Made by a program: the position numbers and the translations under genes
Assembly (NCBI RefSeq): GCF_017355365.1
Contig: NZ_JADIJR010000008.1
Span: 60,597 to 124,596, forward strand
Direction of reading: 5' to 3'
DNA length: 64,000 nt
From: Microbacterium sp. SD291
GTDB taxonomy: Bacteria; Actinomycetota; Actinomycetes; Actinomycetales; Microbacteriaceae
The notes under the pieces: model-generated
Database searches by the model: none
What the model was told of the DNA's origin: nothing
What the model saw: the letters and a program-made list of their open reading frames with translations, nothing else
Shown here: positions 45,537 to 53,499 of the stretch, piece after piece
Numbering within the stretch: the first letter of the stretch is position 1
How the letters are laid out: the number at the start of each line of letters is the position of its first letter

Positions 45537-46484
45537 ATGACCGAGAACGTCGGCCCCATCGACGCCTCCGTGAACCCGCGGTATTCGGGCATCGCGACCT
45601 TCGCGCGCCTTCCCCGCATCGAGGACGTGCCGCGCGCCGACATCGCGGTCGTCGGCATCCCCTTCGACTCCGGGGTCAGCTACCGCCCCGGCACCCGGTT
45701 CGGCCCGTCGCACGTGCGCGAGTCCTCGCGCCTGCTGCGGCCGTACAACCCCGCGCAGGACGTGTCGCCGTTCGCGATCGCGCAGGTCGTGGATGCCGGC
45801 GACATCCCGGTGAACCCGTTCGACATCACCGCGGCCGTCGACGAGGTCGAGCGCGCGGCCAAGGCACTGGGCGAGCAGGTGCAGCAGATCGTCACGATCG
45901 GCGGCGACCACACCGTCGCGCTGCCGCTGCTGCGCGCGGTCGCAGCGAAGCACGGCCCGGTCGCGGTGCTGCACTTCGACGCCCACCTCGACACCTGGGA
46001 CACCTACTTCGGCGCTCCGATCACGCACGGCACCCCGTTCCGCCGGGCGAGCGAGGAGGGGCTGATCGACCTCACCGCGAGCTGCCACGTCGGCACCCGC
46101 GGCCCGCTCTACTCGAAGCAGGACCTGGTCGACGACGAGCGGCTCGGCTTCTCGATCGTGTCGAGCGAGTTCATCGAGGAGCACGGCGTCGTGGCCGGCA
46201 TCGAGCGGATCCTGCAGCGCGTCGGCGACAAGCCGCTGTACGTGTCGATCGACATCGACGTGCTCGACCCCGCGCACGCCCCCGGCACCGGCACGCCAGA
46301 GGCCGGCGGGCTCACCAGCCGCGAGCTGCTGCGCATCCTGCGTGCGCTCTCCGGGCGCAACATCGTCGGCGCCGACGTGGTCGAGGTCTCCCCGGCGTAC
46401 GACCACGCGCAGATGACCGGCATCGCCGCGAGCCACGTCGTGTACGAGCTCGTCACGCTGCTGGCCGCGCAGGCCGCGCGGTAG
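45537..46484 (+). CDS. Ureohydrolase (agmatinase / guanidinobutyrase type)
   Basis: 315 residues. Binuclear Mn2+ site fully present: G-G-D-H-T (about 121-125), F-D-A-H-L-D (about 145-150) and S-I-D-I-D-V-L-D-P (about 239-247), followed by G-T-G-T-P-E. It splits a guanidino group to urea plus an amine. Specificity (agmatine, 4-guanidinobutyrate, 3-guanidinopropionate or guanidine) cannot be read from sequence. The TPP decarboxylase neighbour favours guanidinobutyrate. SD-like CAGACAGGA precedes the ATG. Confidence 0.9.
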   Translation: MTENVGPIDASVNPRYSGIATFARLPRIEDVPRADIAVVGIPFDSGVSYRPGTRFGPSHVRESSRLLRPYNPAQDVSPFAIAQVVDAGDIPVNPFDITAAVDEVERAAKALGEQVQQIVTIGGDHTVALPLLRAVAAKHGPVAVLHFDAHLDTWDTYFGAPITHGTPFRRASEEGLIDLTASCHVGTRGPLYSKQDLVDDERLGFSIVSSEFIEEHGVVAGIERILQRVGDKPLYVSIDIDVLDPAHAPGTGTPEAGGLTSRELLRILRALSGRNIVGADVVEVSPAYDHAQMTGIAASHVVYELVTLLAAQAAR

Positions 46485-46530
46485 GCGCGCGGCAGCCCGC
46501 CGCAGGAGCAGCTCGCGGTTCTTGCCGGCG

Positions 46531-46723
46531 GCATCCGCTCTCCGTTCCGGGCGCAGTTCGTGCCGTCACCGGCATCCGCTCTCCGTTCCGGGCGCAGTTC
46601 GTGCCGCGCGCATCCGCTCTCCGTTCCGGGCGCAGTTCGTGCCGCGCGCGACGCGATCCGGCGGCTCCAACTGCACCCGGAGTATCGGGCATAGGCGATC
46701 GGGCGGCACGAACTGCACCCGAA
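46531..46723. repeat. Three direct and two inverted units between convergent genes
   Basis: The 35-base unit starting GCATCCGCTCTCCGTTCCGG and ending CAGTTCGTGCCG is at 46531, 46572 and 46610 (spacing 41 and 38). Inverted relatives with AACTGCACCCG follow at about 46663-46681 and 46703-46723. The inverted copies can pair with the direct ones. Fills most of the 296-bp gap, with no gene. Confidence 0.85.
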
Positions 46724-46780
46724 GACGCGGAGACCCGGAAACCCGGAGATCCGGACTCGGCGCACGTCGACTCGGCGTCG

Positions 46781-47611
46781 TCACGCGAACGACGCCGCGA
46801 GGAGCTCGGCGAACAGATCCTCGGCGTCGCACGCCACGCGGCGGCGCGTGAACCAGTCGCAGATGTTGACGCAGTCGCGGTGCAGCAGGTCGAGCCCCTG
46901 GGGGTTCGCGATGATGTCCACGATCTGCGGCAGGTCGATCACGCGCACCCGGCCCTCGTGCACGAGCAGGTTGTAGGCCGAGAGGTCGCCGTGTGCGAAG
47001 CCCGCGGCGGCGAAGATCCGCATGATGTCGACGACCTGGGCGTAGTGCTCCGCGAGGTCGTCGCGCACCTGCGCGAGCCGCGGCGCGGCGATGCCCGACT
47101 CGTCGCCGATGAACTCCATCAGCAGCTCGGTGCCGTTCACCTGCACGGGGTACGGCACCGGAGCGCCCAGCTCCTGCATCCGGCACAGCGCCTCGAACTC
47201 GGCGAGGGACCAGGCGACGGCCGCGACCGCCCGCCCGTGCCCGGACTTCTTCGCGAGGGCACGGGCATCGCGCGTGTTGCGCGTGTTTCGCCCCTCGGTG
47301 TACACGGACGAACGGTGGAAGCTGCTGTGGTCGCTGCCGCGGTACCGCTTCGCGGCGAGCAGGGTGCGCTGCGCGGCGTCGCCGGGCACGGCGCGCTCCA
47401 GCAGGAACACGTCGGCCTCCTTGCCGGTCTTCAGGATGCCGAGCTCGGTGTCGAGCGCGCCGGCATCCGTGACGACCCACGCCGGCCAGGGCTGGGGTCC
47501 GCGCTGGGTGGGAATGGTCGCCGGCCAGGTGGTCCAGCGCTGGCCCTCTCCGGGCTCGACGTCGGCGAAGGAGAGGGAGGATGCGTCGAACGACGCGAAA
47601 GGATCAGACAC
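46781..47611 (-). CDS. RIO1-like atypical serine kinase
   Basis: 276 residues from GTG 47611. Kinase elements: T-G-K-E-A-D-V-F ATP-binding strand, lysine in L-A-A-K-R-Y-R, catalytic H-G-D-L-S-A-Y-N-L-L, and metal-binding I-D-L-P-Q in place of DFG. These are typical of RIO1 proteins. Archaeal and eukaryotic RIO1 act in small-subunit ribosome maturation; the bacterial role is unknown. The open frame runs upstream, but the GTG is preferred because a hairpin and a short upstream peptide frame precede it. No downstream partner gene on this strand. Confidence 0.88.
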   Translation of the reverse strand: MSDPFASFDASSLSFADVEPGEGQRWTTWPATIPTQRGPQPWPAWVVTDAGALDTELGILKTGKEADVFLLERAVPGDAAQRTLLAAKRYRGSDHSSFHRSSVYTEGRNTRNTRDARALAKKSGHGRAVAAVAWSLAEFEALCRMQELGAPVPYPVQVNGTELLMEFIGDESGIAAPRLAQVRDDLAEHYAQVVDIMRIFAAAGFAHGDLSAYNLLVHEGRVRVIDLPQIVDIIANPQGLDLLHRDCVNICDWFTRRRVACDAEDLFAELLAASFA

Positions 47612-47629
47612 GATGTGGCTCCGGAGTCG

Positions 47630-47650
47630 GAGGCCACAGGCGGTGGCCTC
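47630..47650 (-). promoter_or_regulatory. Hairpin between leader peptide and RIO kinase
   Basis: GAGGCCAC and GTGGCCTC flank a 5-base loop. It overlaps the leader-peptide stop codon and ends 18 bases before the kinase GTG, a suitable place for attenuation or translational control. Confidence 0.55.
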
Positions 47651-47693
47651 AGGGAAGGATGTCGGCGAGGGGCGCGACAAAGACGGTGGTCAT
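47649..47693 (-). CDS. Possible 14-residue leader peptide
   Basis: ATG at 47693 opens MTTVFVAPLADILP and a stop. GAGGAG lies 8 bases before the ATG, a better ribosome site than that of the kinase gene itself. The stop lies inside the hairpin stem at 47630-47650. The peptide has no run of a single amino acid typical of classic attenuators. Confidence 0.42.
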   Translation of the reverse strand: MTTVFVAPLADILP

Positions 47694-47847
47694 GTCTTCG
47701 GCTCCTCTCGCTTCGGCCTTCCGGGCTCGTCCCGGTGCGTCGTCGAGCATAGGGCGTGGTGCGGGCCGTGTCCAGAGCCGGACGATCGGTCGGATGCCGT
47801 GGACGGCACGTCGGGTTGCGACCTCCGGCGCCTGCCAGTGTGGAACC

Positions 47848-49038
47848 ATGACGATCACCGCCCCCATCCCCACTGCAGCGATCACGCCTGTCGAGCGCAT
47901 GCGCTACGGCGGGCTGATCGTGCTGATGATGATGGGGTTCCTGCTGGTCACTGCCGAGTTCCTCCCGAACGGCGTGCTCACCGAGATGGCCGACGGCCTC
48001 GGCGTGACACCGGGGCAGGCGGGGCAGACCGTCACCGTGACGGCGCTGGTCGGGCTCGTGGTCGCCCCCACCATCGGACTGATGTTCCCGCGCCTCGATC
48101 GCCGGTCGCTGCTGGTGTGGATGGCGCTCGCCGCAGCCTTATCGAACCTCGTCGTGGCGATCGCGCCGAACCTGCTGATCGTGCTGATCGCGCGATTCCT
48201 GCTGGGTGCCGCGATCAGCGCGTTCTGGTCGATGTCGATCACCGTCGCATCCTCGCTCGCCGGTCCCGAGCGGCTGGGGCGCGGCGTGATGTTCACCTCC
48301 GCCGGCGTCTCGCTCGCCACCGTCGCGGGTGTGCCGCTCGGCGTCATGCTCGCCGAGTTCGTCAACTGGCGGACGGTGTTCACGATCGCCGGCGTGCTGA
48401 TGGTGGTCCTCGCCGTCGCCCTCCGGTTCGCCCTCCCGTCGGTGCCGGCGGGGCAGGTGTCGAGCATCCGCCTGCTGGTCGACACGGTCCGCCGCCCCGG
48501 CATCGGGCTGGGCATGATCGGACACGTCCTCGTGGTGCTCGGGCACTTCCTGGCCTACACGTACGTGCGCCTTGCACTGGAGCGGATCCCCGAGGTCGAC
48601 GCTTCGACCATCGTCGTGCTGCTCGCCCTGTTCGGACTCGGCGGGCTCGCCGGCAACATCGCGATCGGGCTCGTCATCGACCGGACCTTCGTGTTCTTCG
48701 CCGTCTTCGCGCCCGTGGTGATCGCGGCATCCGTGCTGTCGATGATCCTGCTCTCGGGCACCGTTGCCGGCGTCGCGGTGGTCGTGCTCGTCTGGGGCTT
48801 CTTCTTCTCGTCCTGGCTGATCGTCGTGAACACCTGGGTGGGGCACCGGATGCCGGACCGTCTCGAGGCCGGCGGCAGCCTCGTCGTGGTCGGGTTCCAG
48901 GGTGCGATCACGATCGCCGCCGGTGTCGGGGGGCTCCTCGTCGACACGCTCAGCGTCGAGCTGGTCTACGTCGTCGGCATGGTCTCGCTGCTGCTCGGCG
49001 CGGTGCTGTTCGGGGCGTCGAACCGGGTCCGTGGCTGA
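47848..49038 (+). CDS. MFS transporter of the DHA1 (AraJ/sugar-efflux-like) family
   Basis: 396 residues, 12 transmembrane segments. N-terminal G-F-L-L-V-T-A-E-F-L-P-N-G and the motif L-G-A-A-I-S-A-F-W-S fit DHA1 exporters of the YdhP/AraJ/CmlA group. Likely efflux of a drug or sugar-like compound. Divergent from the RIO kinase; a nested palindrome separates it from the convergent AraC pseudogene. Confidence 0.88.
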   Translation: MTITAPIPTAAITPVERMRYGGLIVLMMMGFLLVTAEFLPNGVLTEMADGLGVTPGQAGQTVTVTALVGLVVAPTIGLMFPRLDRRSLLVWMALAAALSNLVVAIAPNLLIVLIARFLLGAAISAFWSMSITVASSLAGPERLGRGVMFTSAGVSLATVAGVPLGVMLAEFVNWRTVFTIAGVLMVVLAVALRFALPSVPAGQVSSIRLLVDTVRRPGIGLGMIGHVLVVLGHFLAYTYVRLALERIPEVDASTIVVLLALFGLGGLAGNIAIGLVIDRTFVFFAVFAPVVIAASVLSMILLSGTVAGVAVVVLVWGFFFSSWLIVVNTWVGHRMPDRLEAGGSLVVVGFQGAITIAAGVGGLLVDTLSVELVYVVGMVSLLLGAVLFGASNRVRG

Positions 49039-49072
49039 GGGGCCGGGGCGTGGCTCGCGTCACCCACGCGTC

Positions 49073-49151
49073 GAAAACGGAGACGGAGTGGCGTCGGTGC
49101 GGCGTGTCGAGGGAGGACACGCCGGGTGGCGAGCAGGTGGTCTCTGTTTTC
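49073..49151. repeat. 79-bp nested palindromic element
   Basis: Outer arms GAAAACGGAGAC (49073-49084) and GTCTCTGTTTTC (49140-49151), one mismatch. Inner perfect arms GGCGTGTC (49101-49108) and GACACGCC (49116-49123). Lies between an MFS gene and the convergent AraC-like gene. Confidence 0.75.
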
Positions 49152-49201
49152 TGCGGCAGACTGCGGGCGCGGGGCGCGGGCGGCGGGCGCGCAACCGCGG
49201 G

Positions 49202-50118
49202 CTACGCCGGTACGGGCACCCGCTGCGCCGCCCGCCAGGCGCTCGGCGTCATGCCGGTGCGGCGGCGGAAGGCGCGGCTGAAGCCCTCGTCGGAGGCGTA
49301 GCCCAGTTCGCGGGACGTCTCTGCGACGGAGCGTCCCGACTCGAGCATCCGCTTCGCGGCGTCGATGCGCACCTCGGTGACGTAGTCGGCGGGGGAGCGG
49401 CCGAGGGCGGTGCGGAAGCGCTCGGCGAAGGCGGAACGCGACATCGCGCCGACGCCGGCGAGGCGCTCGACGGTCCACTCGCGGCCGGGCTCGGTGTGGA
49501 TGGCCGCGACCACGCGGTCGAGGAACGGGTCTTTCGCGACCGACGGCCAGCCCTCGGGCGCGCAGCCGTTCTCGGCCCACGCCCTGATCACGGAGAGCAG
49601 CACCGTGGTCGCCATCATCCGGCAGATCACGGAGTCGCCTGCCGTGACGGGCACGCGGTCTCCACGGCCGGACCCATGTTCCTCGCGAGCGCGGCGGCGG
49701 CGGGCTCGAGAGCGTCGAACCCGGTGACCGTGACGAGATCGGGCAGCACGGCGGACAGCGTTGAGGCCGTGTCGGAGAGCTCCAGCTCGACCACGACGAG
49801 TTCCGAATCGGCCGTCGCGTCGAGCGCGATCGGCTTGCGGCCGAGGCTGAGGAAGGCGTCTCCCGCGCTCAGCGTCTCGGGCGAGCCCTCGAGGTCGACG
49901 GCCACGACGTGCGAGGCGCGGTCGACGTCGAGCCGGCATCCGGTGTTCAGAGGCGGATGCCCGCGCACGCTGCCCGCGGCGAGGTAGACGAGTGTCGCCG
50001 AACCGGGCGCGAGCGGCAGCAGCGTGCCGGTCTCGAGCCGGACCCTTCGCGCGATGCCCACCCGCAGATCGACCGCGCCGAGCAGCTGCGAGAGTGCTGC
50101 GGGGTCGACTGTCACCAT
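49202..50118 (-). pseudogene. AraC-family regulator split by a frameshift
   Basis: From ATG 50118 the frame encodes a cupin-like N-terminal half (about 160 aa, M-V-T-V-D-P-A-A-L-S-Q-L-L...) ending at a TGA at 49627. The next frame carries on the protein from G-D-S-V-I-C-R-M-M-A-T-T-V-L-L, through a complete AraC domain (A-F-A-E-R-F-R-T-A-L-G-R-S-P and L-G-Y-A-S-D-E-G-F-S-R-A-F-R-R-R-T-G) to 49202. Loss of one G in CGGCAGGGCGAC, near 49640, would explain the break. Real mutation or sequencing error cannot be separated here. Confidence 0.85.
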
Positions 50119-50233
50119 GCCTTCGGCAACGTCCGGCGGGCGCCGGGTATTCCTCCCTCGGCTCAACCCTTCGATGGATACCGCTCATCGGATGCTCGCC
50201 TAACGTGGGAAGCACCCGAGCCATAGGAGCACT

Positions 50234-50695
50234 GTGTTCACCGAGCCCTCCCGCCTGTACCGCGTCCTCGCGATCGCCGAGGCCATCACCTGGACGATCC
50301 TGATCTCCGCCCTCATCGCCCGCGCGGCGGGTGCGCCGGGGATCGTGGTGACGATCGGCGGAGGCATCCACGGATTCGTGTTCCTCGCCTACGGCGCGAC
50401 CGCGATCCTCGTCGCGCTGAACAACCGCTGGCACGCGGGCGTCGCGGTGCTCGCGGTCGCCAGCGCGGTGGTGCCCTACGCGACCATCCCGATGGAGATC
50501 TGGCTGCACCGCACTGGCCGGCTGACCGGCGACTGGCGCCTCAGCGAGACCGACGACCCCCGCGATCGCCGCTGGTACGACCGGCTGATGCGCTGGTTCC
50601 TCCGCCGGCCGTGGGTGCTCGGCGCGCTGATCGCCGTCGCGGTGGTCGCGCTCTACGTCATCCTGCTGCTGGTCGGACCGCCCGGAGGCAAGTGA
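50234..50695 (+). CDS. DUF3817-like membrane protein
   Basis: 153 residues. Four hydrophobic segments (about 9-28, 35-58, 68-85 and 127-147). The pattern L-Y-R-V-L-A-I-A-E-A-I-T-W, H-G-F-V-F-L-A-Y and a positively charged loop before the last helix match the DUF3817 family of actinobacteria. GTG start; function unknown. Divergent from the AraC-like gene, so once a possible target of it. Confidence 0.83.
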   Translation: MFTEPSRLYRVLAIAEAITWTILISALIARAAGAPGIVVTIGGGIHGFVFLAYGATAILVALNNRWHAGVAVLAVASAVVPYATIPMEIWLHRTGRLTGDWRLSETDDPRDRRWYDRLMRWFLRRPWVLGALIAVAVVALYVILLLVGPPGGK

Positions 50696-50710
50696 CCGCC
50701 TCGCGCAGCC

Positions 50711-50771
50711 CGCGAAACTTCACGAATGTCATCGTTCCGGCCCGAAAACGGGACATTTCTGAAGTCTCGCG
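50711..50771. repeat. 61-bp palindromic element, copy 2
   Basis: Same length, arm sequence and 21-base centre as 32297-32357. Arms here differ from each other at three positions. The centre again contains CCGGCCCGA. Lies 15 bases after the DUF3817 gene and before the convergent oxidoreductase gene. Confidence 0.88.
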
Positions 50772-50787
50772 GGCCGGCGGGATGCCG

Positions 50788-51711
50788 TCAGTGCGCGGTC
50801 GCGACGCCGATCGTGTCGTGCACGATCACGGCGGCGACCCTGGCACCGGCGCCCGCGGCCACGATCAGCTGCTGCGGGCCCGGGGCGGCGGCATCGCCCG
50901 CCGCATACAGACCGGGGATGCCGGTGCGCCCCGAGCGGTCGGTGACGAGGTGCCCGTGGCCGTCGACGGCTGGTGCGAAGCCGTCGAGGAACGACAGGTC
51001 GGTCTCCCACTCGGGCCGCACGAAACCGCCCTCCACGGTGACGGAGGTGCCGTCGGTGAGGCGGATCGCCTCGAGCCGGCCGCGTTCGCCCACGAGCTCG
51101 GCGATCGGATGCCGCAGCACGGCGACACCTGAGGCGGCGAGCTCCGCCTCCTCCGCCATCGTGACGACGTCGGCGCCGTTCGTGAAGACGGTGAGGCTCT
51201 CGGTCCAGCGGGCGATCAGGCGTGCGCGATCGGCGAGGTCGCCTGATTCGCCGATCAGTGCCATCCGACGGCCGCGCAGCTCCCAGGCGTCGCAGGCCGC
51301 GCAGCTGAACAGGCTCATGCCGTAGAAGCCGCGGAGGTTCGGCACCTCGGGGAGGGTCTCGCGGAGCCCGGTGGCCAGCAGCACCGATCGCGCAGACACC
51401 GTCTCGGTGGGCTCGCGTCGTCCGATGCCGGCGGTGAACCCGGCATCCGTCCGGCTGAGCGAGCCGACCCGCACCCGCGAGCGGATCTCGACGTTCGGGT
51501 ACGCGGCGAGCTCCGCGCGGGCCAGCTTGCGAAGCTCATGCGGCGGCACGCCGTCGCGCGTGAGGAAGCCGTGCGAGTTCAGCGTCGCGGCGTTGCGCGG
51601 ACGATCGGCGTCGACGACCAGCACGCGCACCAGCGACCGGCCGAGGTTCAGCGCTGCGGAGAGTCCTGCGGGCCCTCCGCCGATGATGAGCACATCGTGA
51701 TCGTCAGTCAT
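50788..51711 (-). CDS. FAD-dependent thioredoxin-reductase-like oxidoreductase
   Basis: 307 residues. FAD motif G-G-G-P-A-G-L-S-A at about 11-19, redox-site region F-S-C-A-A-C-D-A-W-E (C-x-x-C at about 135-138), and second FAD motif G-L-Y-A-A-G-D-A-A. The NAD(P) glycine motif is weak (L-I-G-E-S-G-D), so the natural electron donor may be ferredoxin rather than NADPH. That fits its 8-base overlap with fdxA in the sulfur operon. A role in reducing a thiol partner of APS reductase is possible. Confidence 0.85.
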   Translation of the reverse strand: MTDDHDVLIIGGGPAGLSAALNLGRSLVRVLVVDADRPRNAATLNSHGFLTRDGVPPHELRKLARAELAAYPNVEIRSRVRVGSLSRTDAGFTAGIGRREPTETVSARSVLLATGLRETLPEVPNLRGFYGMSLFSCAACDAWELRGRRMALIGESGDLADRARLIARWTESLTVFTNGADVVTMAEEAELAASGVAVLRHPIAELVGERGRLEAIRLTDGTSVTVEGGFVRPEWETDLSFLDGFAPAVDGHGHLVTDRSGRTGIPGLYAAGDAAAPGPQQLIVAAGAGARVAAVIVHDTIGVATAH

Positions 51712-52033
51712 GCTCGCCCTCCTGCGGCGGGAGAGCGGCGATCACGGGGTGGTCGAAGGTGTAGACGCCGACCTTGGCGGCGCCGCCGGGCGAGCCGATC
51801 TCGTCGAAGAACTCGACGTTCGCCTTGTAGTAGTCCTGCCACTCCTCGGGGAGGTCGTCCTCGTAGTAGATCGCCTCGACCGGGCACACGGGCTCGCAGG
51901 CACCGCAGTCCACGCACTCGTCGGGGTGGATGTACAGCGAGCGCTCGCCCTCGTAGATGCAGTCGACGGGGCACTCGTCGATGCAGGCACGATCCTTCAC
52001 ATCGACGCACGGGAGCGCGATGACGTAGGTCAC
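51704..52033 (-). CDS. fdxA: Seven-iron ferredoxin
   Basis: 109 residues. C-I-D-E-C-P-V-D-C at the N-terminus and C-V-D-C-G-A-C-E-P-V-C-P give ligands for one [3Fe-4S] and one [4Fe-4S] cluster, as in mycobacterial FdxA. Overlaps the preceding reductase gene fprA by 4 bases. It is the likely electron carrier to sulfite reductase. Confidence 0.94.
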   Translation of the reverse strand: MTYVIALPCVDVKDRACIDECPVDCIYEGERSLYIHPDECVDCGACEPVCPVEAIYYEDDLPEEWQDYYKANVEFFDEIGSPGGAAKVGVYTFDHPVIAALPPQEGEHD

Positions 52034-53451
52034 GGGACGAGGGCCCCATCACGCGAGACCGCGACCTGCTCCTCGCGGGGGACGACCTTCACGCGCTCGC
52101 GCGCATGCTGGTGCGTCTCGCCGAGGTGGCGCTCGTGGGCGTCGAGGGCGAGCCAGCCGTCCCACGTCGTGTACTCCGTGCCGCTCGCGTCGAGCACGTC
52201 CAGCACGTCGTCGTCCCTGCCTGGGTCCCTGAGCTTGTCGAAGGGCGCGGTGAGCAGGCCAGCCTCGGCATCCGCCACCAGATGGGTGATGGTCTCGAGG
52301 GCGTCGGATTTGGTGTGGCCGATCAGGCCGACGGGACCGCGCTTGATCCAGCCGGTGGCGTAGAGGCCCGGCTCGTCGTCGACACGGCCGCCGGCGTTCG
52401 GGACGACGCCGCGCGCCTCGTCGAACGGCGCGTCCACCACCCTGGTGCCGTAGTAGCCGACGGCGCGGTACACCGCCTGCACGTCGTAGTCGCGGAACTC
52501 GCCGGTGCGCACCAGGGCGCCCTCGGCATCCGCGCGGGTCCTCTCGAAGCGGATGCTCTCGACGACACCGTCGCCTGTGATCTCGACGGGAGCGTGCCAG
52601 AAGTGCAGGTGCAGGCGGCGGGATGCCTCGCCCACGGGACGGTCGCGCCAGCTGTTCAGCGTCCGCAGCATCACCTTGAGCTGATTGTTGGTGGCGGATG
52701 CCGGGTCGACACCGTCGAAGTCCTCATCGTGCAGCACGATGTCGACGTCGTTCAGCTCGCCGAGCTCGCGGAGCTCGATCGGGGTGAACTTGATGTCTGC
52801 GGGGCCGCGGCGCCCGAAGACGTGCACGTCGGTGACGGCGGATGCCTCGAAGCCGGCGAGCACATTGTCGGGGACCTCGGTGGACCGCAGGTCCACGGCG
52901 TGCTTGGCGAGCACGCGGGCGACGTCGAGGGCGACGTTGCCGTTGCCGATCACGGCGACCGAGGAGGCCTCGAGGGGCCAGGTGCGCGCCACGTCGGGGT
53001 GGCCGTCGAACCAGGCCACGAAGTCGGCGGCGCCGTAGGAGCCGGGCAGCTCGACGCCGGGGATGTCGAGGGCCGCATCGCGGATCGCCCCGGTGGCGAG
53101 GATCACCGCGTGGTAGCGCTCGCGCAGCTCCTCGAGCGAGATGTCGCGGCCGACCTCGACGTTGCCGATGAAGCGGATCGTGCGGCGGGTCGCCTCGGAC
53201 TTGCCCTCGGCGACCACCGGGAACGCGTCGAGCATCTCGTGCAGCGAGTTCACGATGCCCTTGATGCGGGGGTGGTCGGGGGCGACGCCGTAGCGGATCA
53301 GTCCATAGGGCGCAGGGAGCGACTCGAACAGGTCGATCTCGAGGCGTCCGCCGCGCTCGTTGACGGCGTTGGCGAGAAGGTTCCCGGCGTAGATGCCGGC
53401 GGGTCCGGCGCCGACGATCGCGACGCGCAGGGCGAGAGGGGTTGCAGACAT
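52030..53451 (-). CDS. fprA: Ferredoxin-NADP reductase, FprA type
   Basis: 473 residues. N-terminal FAD motif V-G-A-G-P-A-G-I-Y-A-G, NADP motif V-I-G-N-G-N-V-A-L-D-V-A at about 158-169, and G-W-I-K-R-G-P-V-G-L-I-G at about 369-380, as in adrenodoxin-reductase-like FprA. Passes NADPH electrons to FdxA. Residues about 403-410 (F-D-K-L-R-D-P-G) come from an in-frame dispersed repeat within a charged C-terminal extension. Confidence 0.93.
   Translation of the reverse strand: MSATPLALRVAIVGAGPAGIYAGNLLANAVNERGGRLEIDLFESLPAPYGLIRYGVAPDHPRIKGIVNSLHEMLDAFPVVAEGKSEATRRTIRFIGNVEVGRDISLEELRERYHAVILATGAIRDAALDIPGVELPGSYGAADFVAWFDGHPDVARTWPLEASSVAVIGNGNVALDVARVLAKHAVDLRSTEVPDNVLAGFEASAVTDVHVFGRRGPADIKFTPIELRELGELNDVDIVLHDEDFDGVDPASATNNQLKVMLRTLNSWRDRPVGEASRRLHLHFWHAPVEITGDGVVESIRFERTRADAEGALVRTGEFRDYDVQAVYRAVGYYGTRVVDAPFDEARGVVPNAGGRVDDEPGLYATGWIKRGPVGLIGHTKSDALETITHLVADAEAGLLTAPFDKLRDPGRDDDVLDVLDASGTEYTTWDGWLALDAHERHLGETHQHARERVKVVPREEQVAVSRDGALVP
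52223..52245 (+). repeat. Dispersed repeat, copy 4, inside fprA
   Basis: Exact core CCCTGAGCTTGTCGAAGGG on the plus strand. fprA reads through on the minus strand and encodes F-D-K-L-R-D-P-G. Confidence 0.88.
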
Positions 53452-53499
53452 GGGAGTGCTTTCGGTGTGCTTCGGAGGAAGGGCTCAGAGGGAGAGGGC

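Noticed and set aside
46531..46644. Possible CRISPR array
   Set aside because: Only three repeats, spacers of 3-6 bases, inverted copies follow and no cas gene is near.
47091..49301. 736-codon plus-strand frame
   Set aside because: Out-of-frame shadow of the RIO kinase and MFS genes.
49627..49645. Programmed ribosomal frameshift in the AraC gene
   Set aside because: No slippery heptamer or downstream pseudoknot was apparent; a lost base is simpler.
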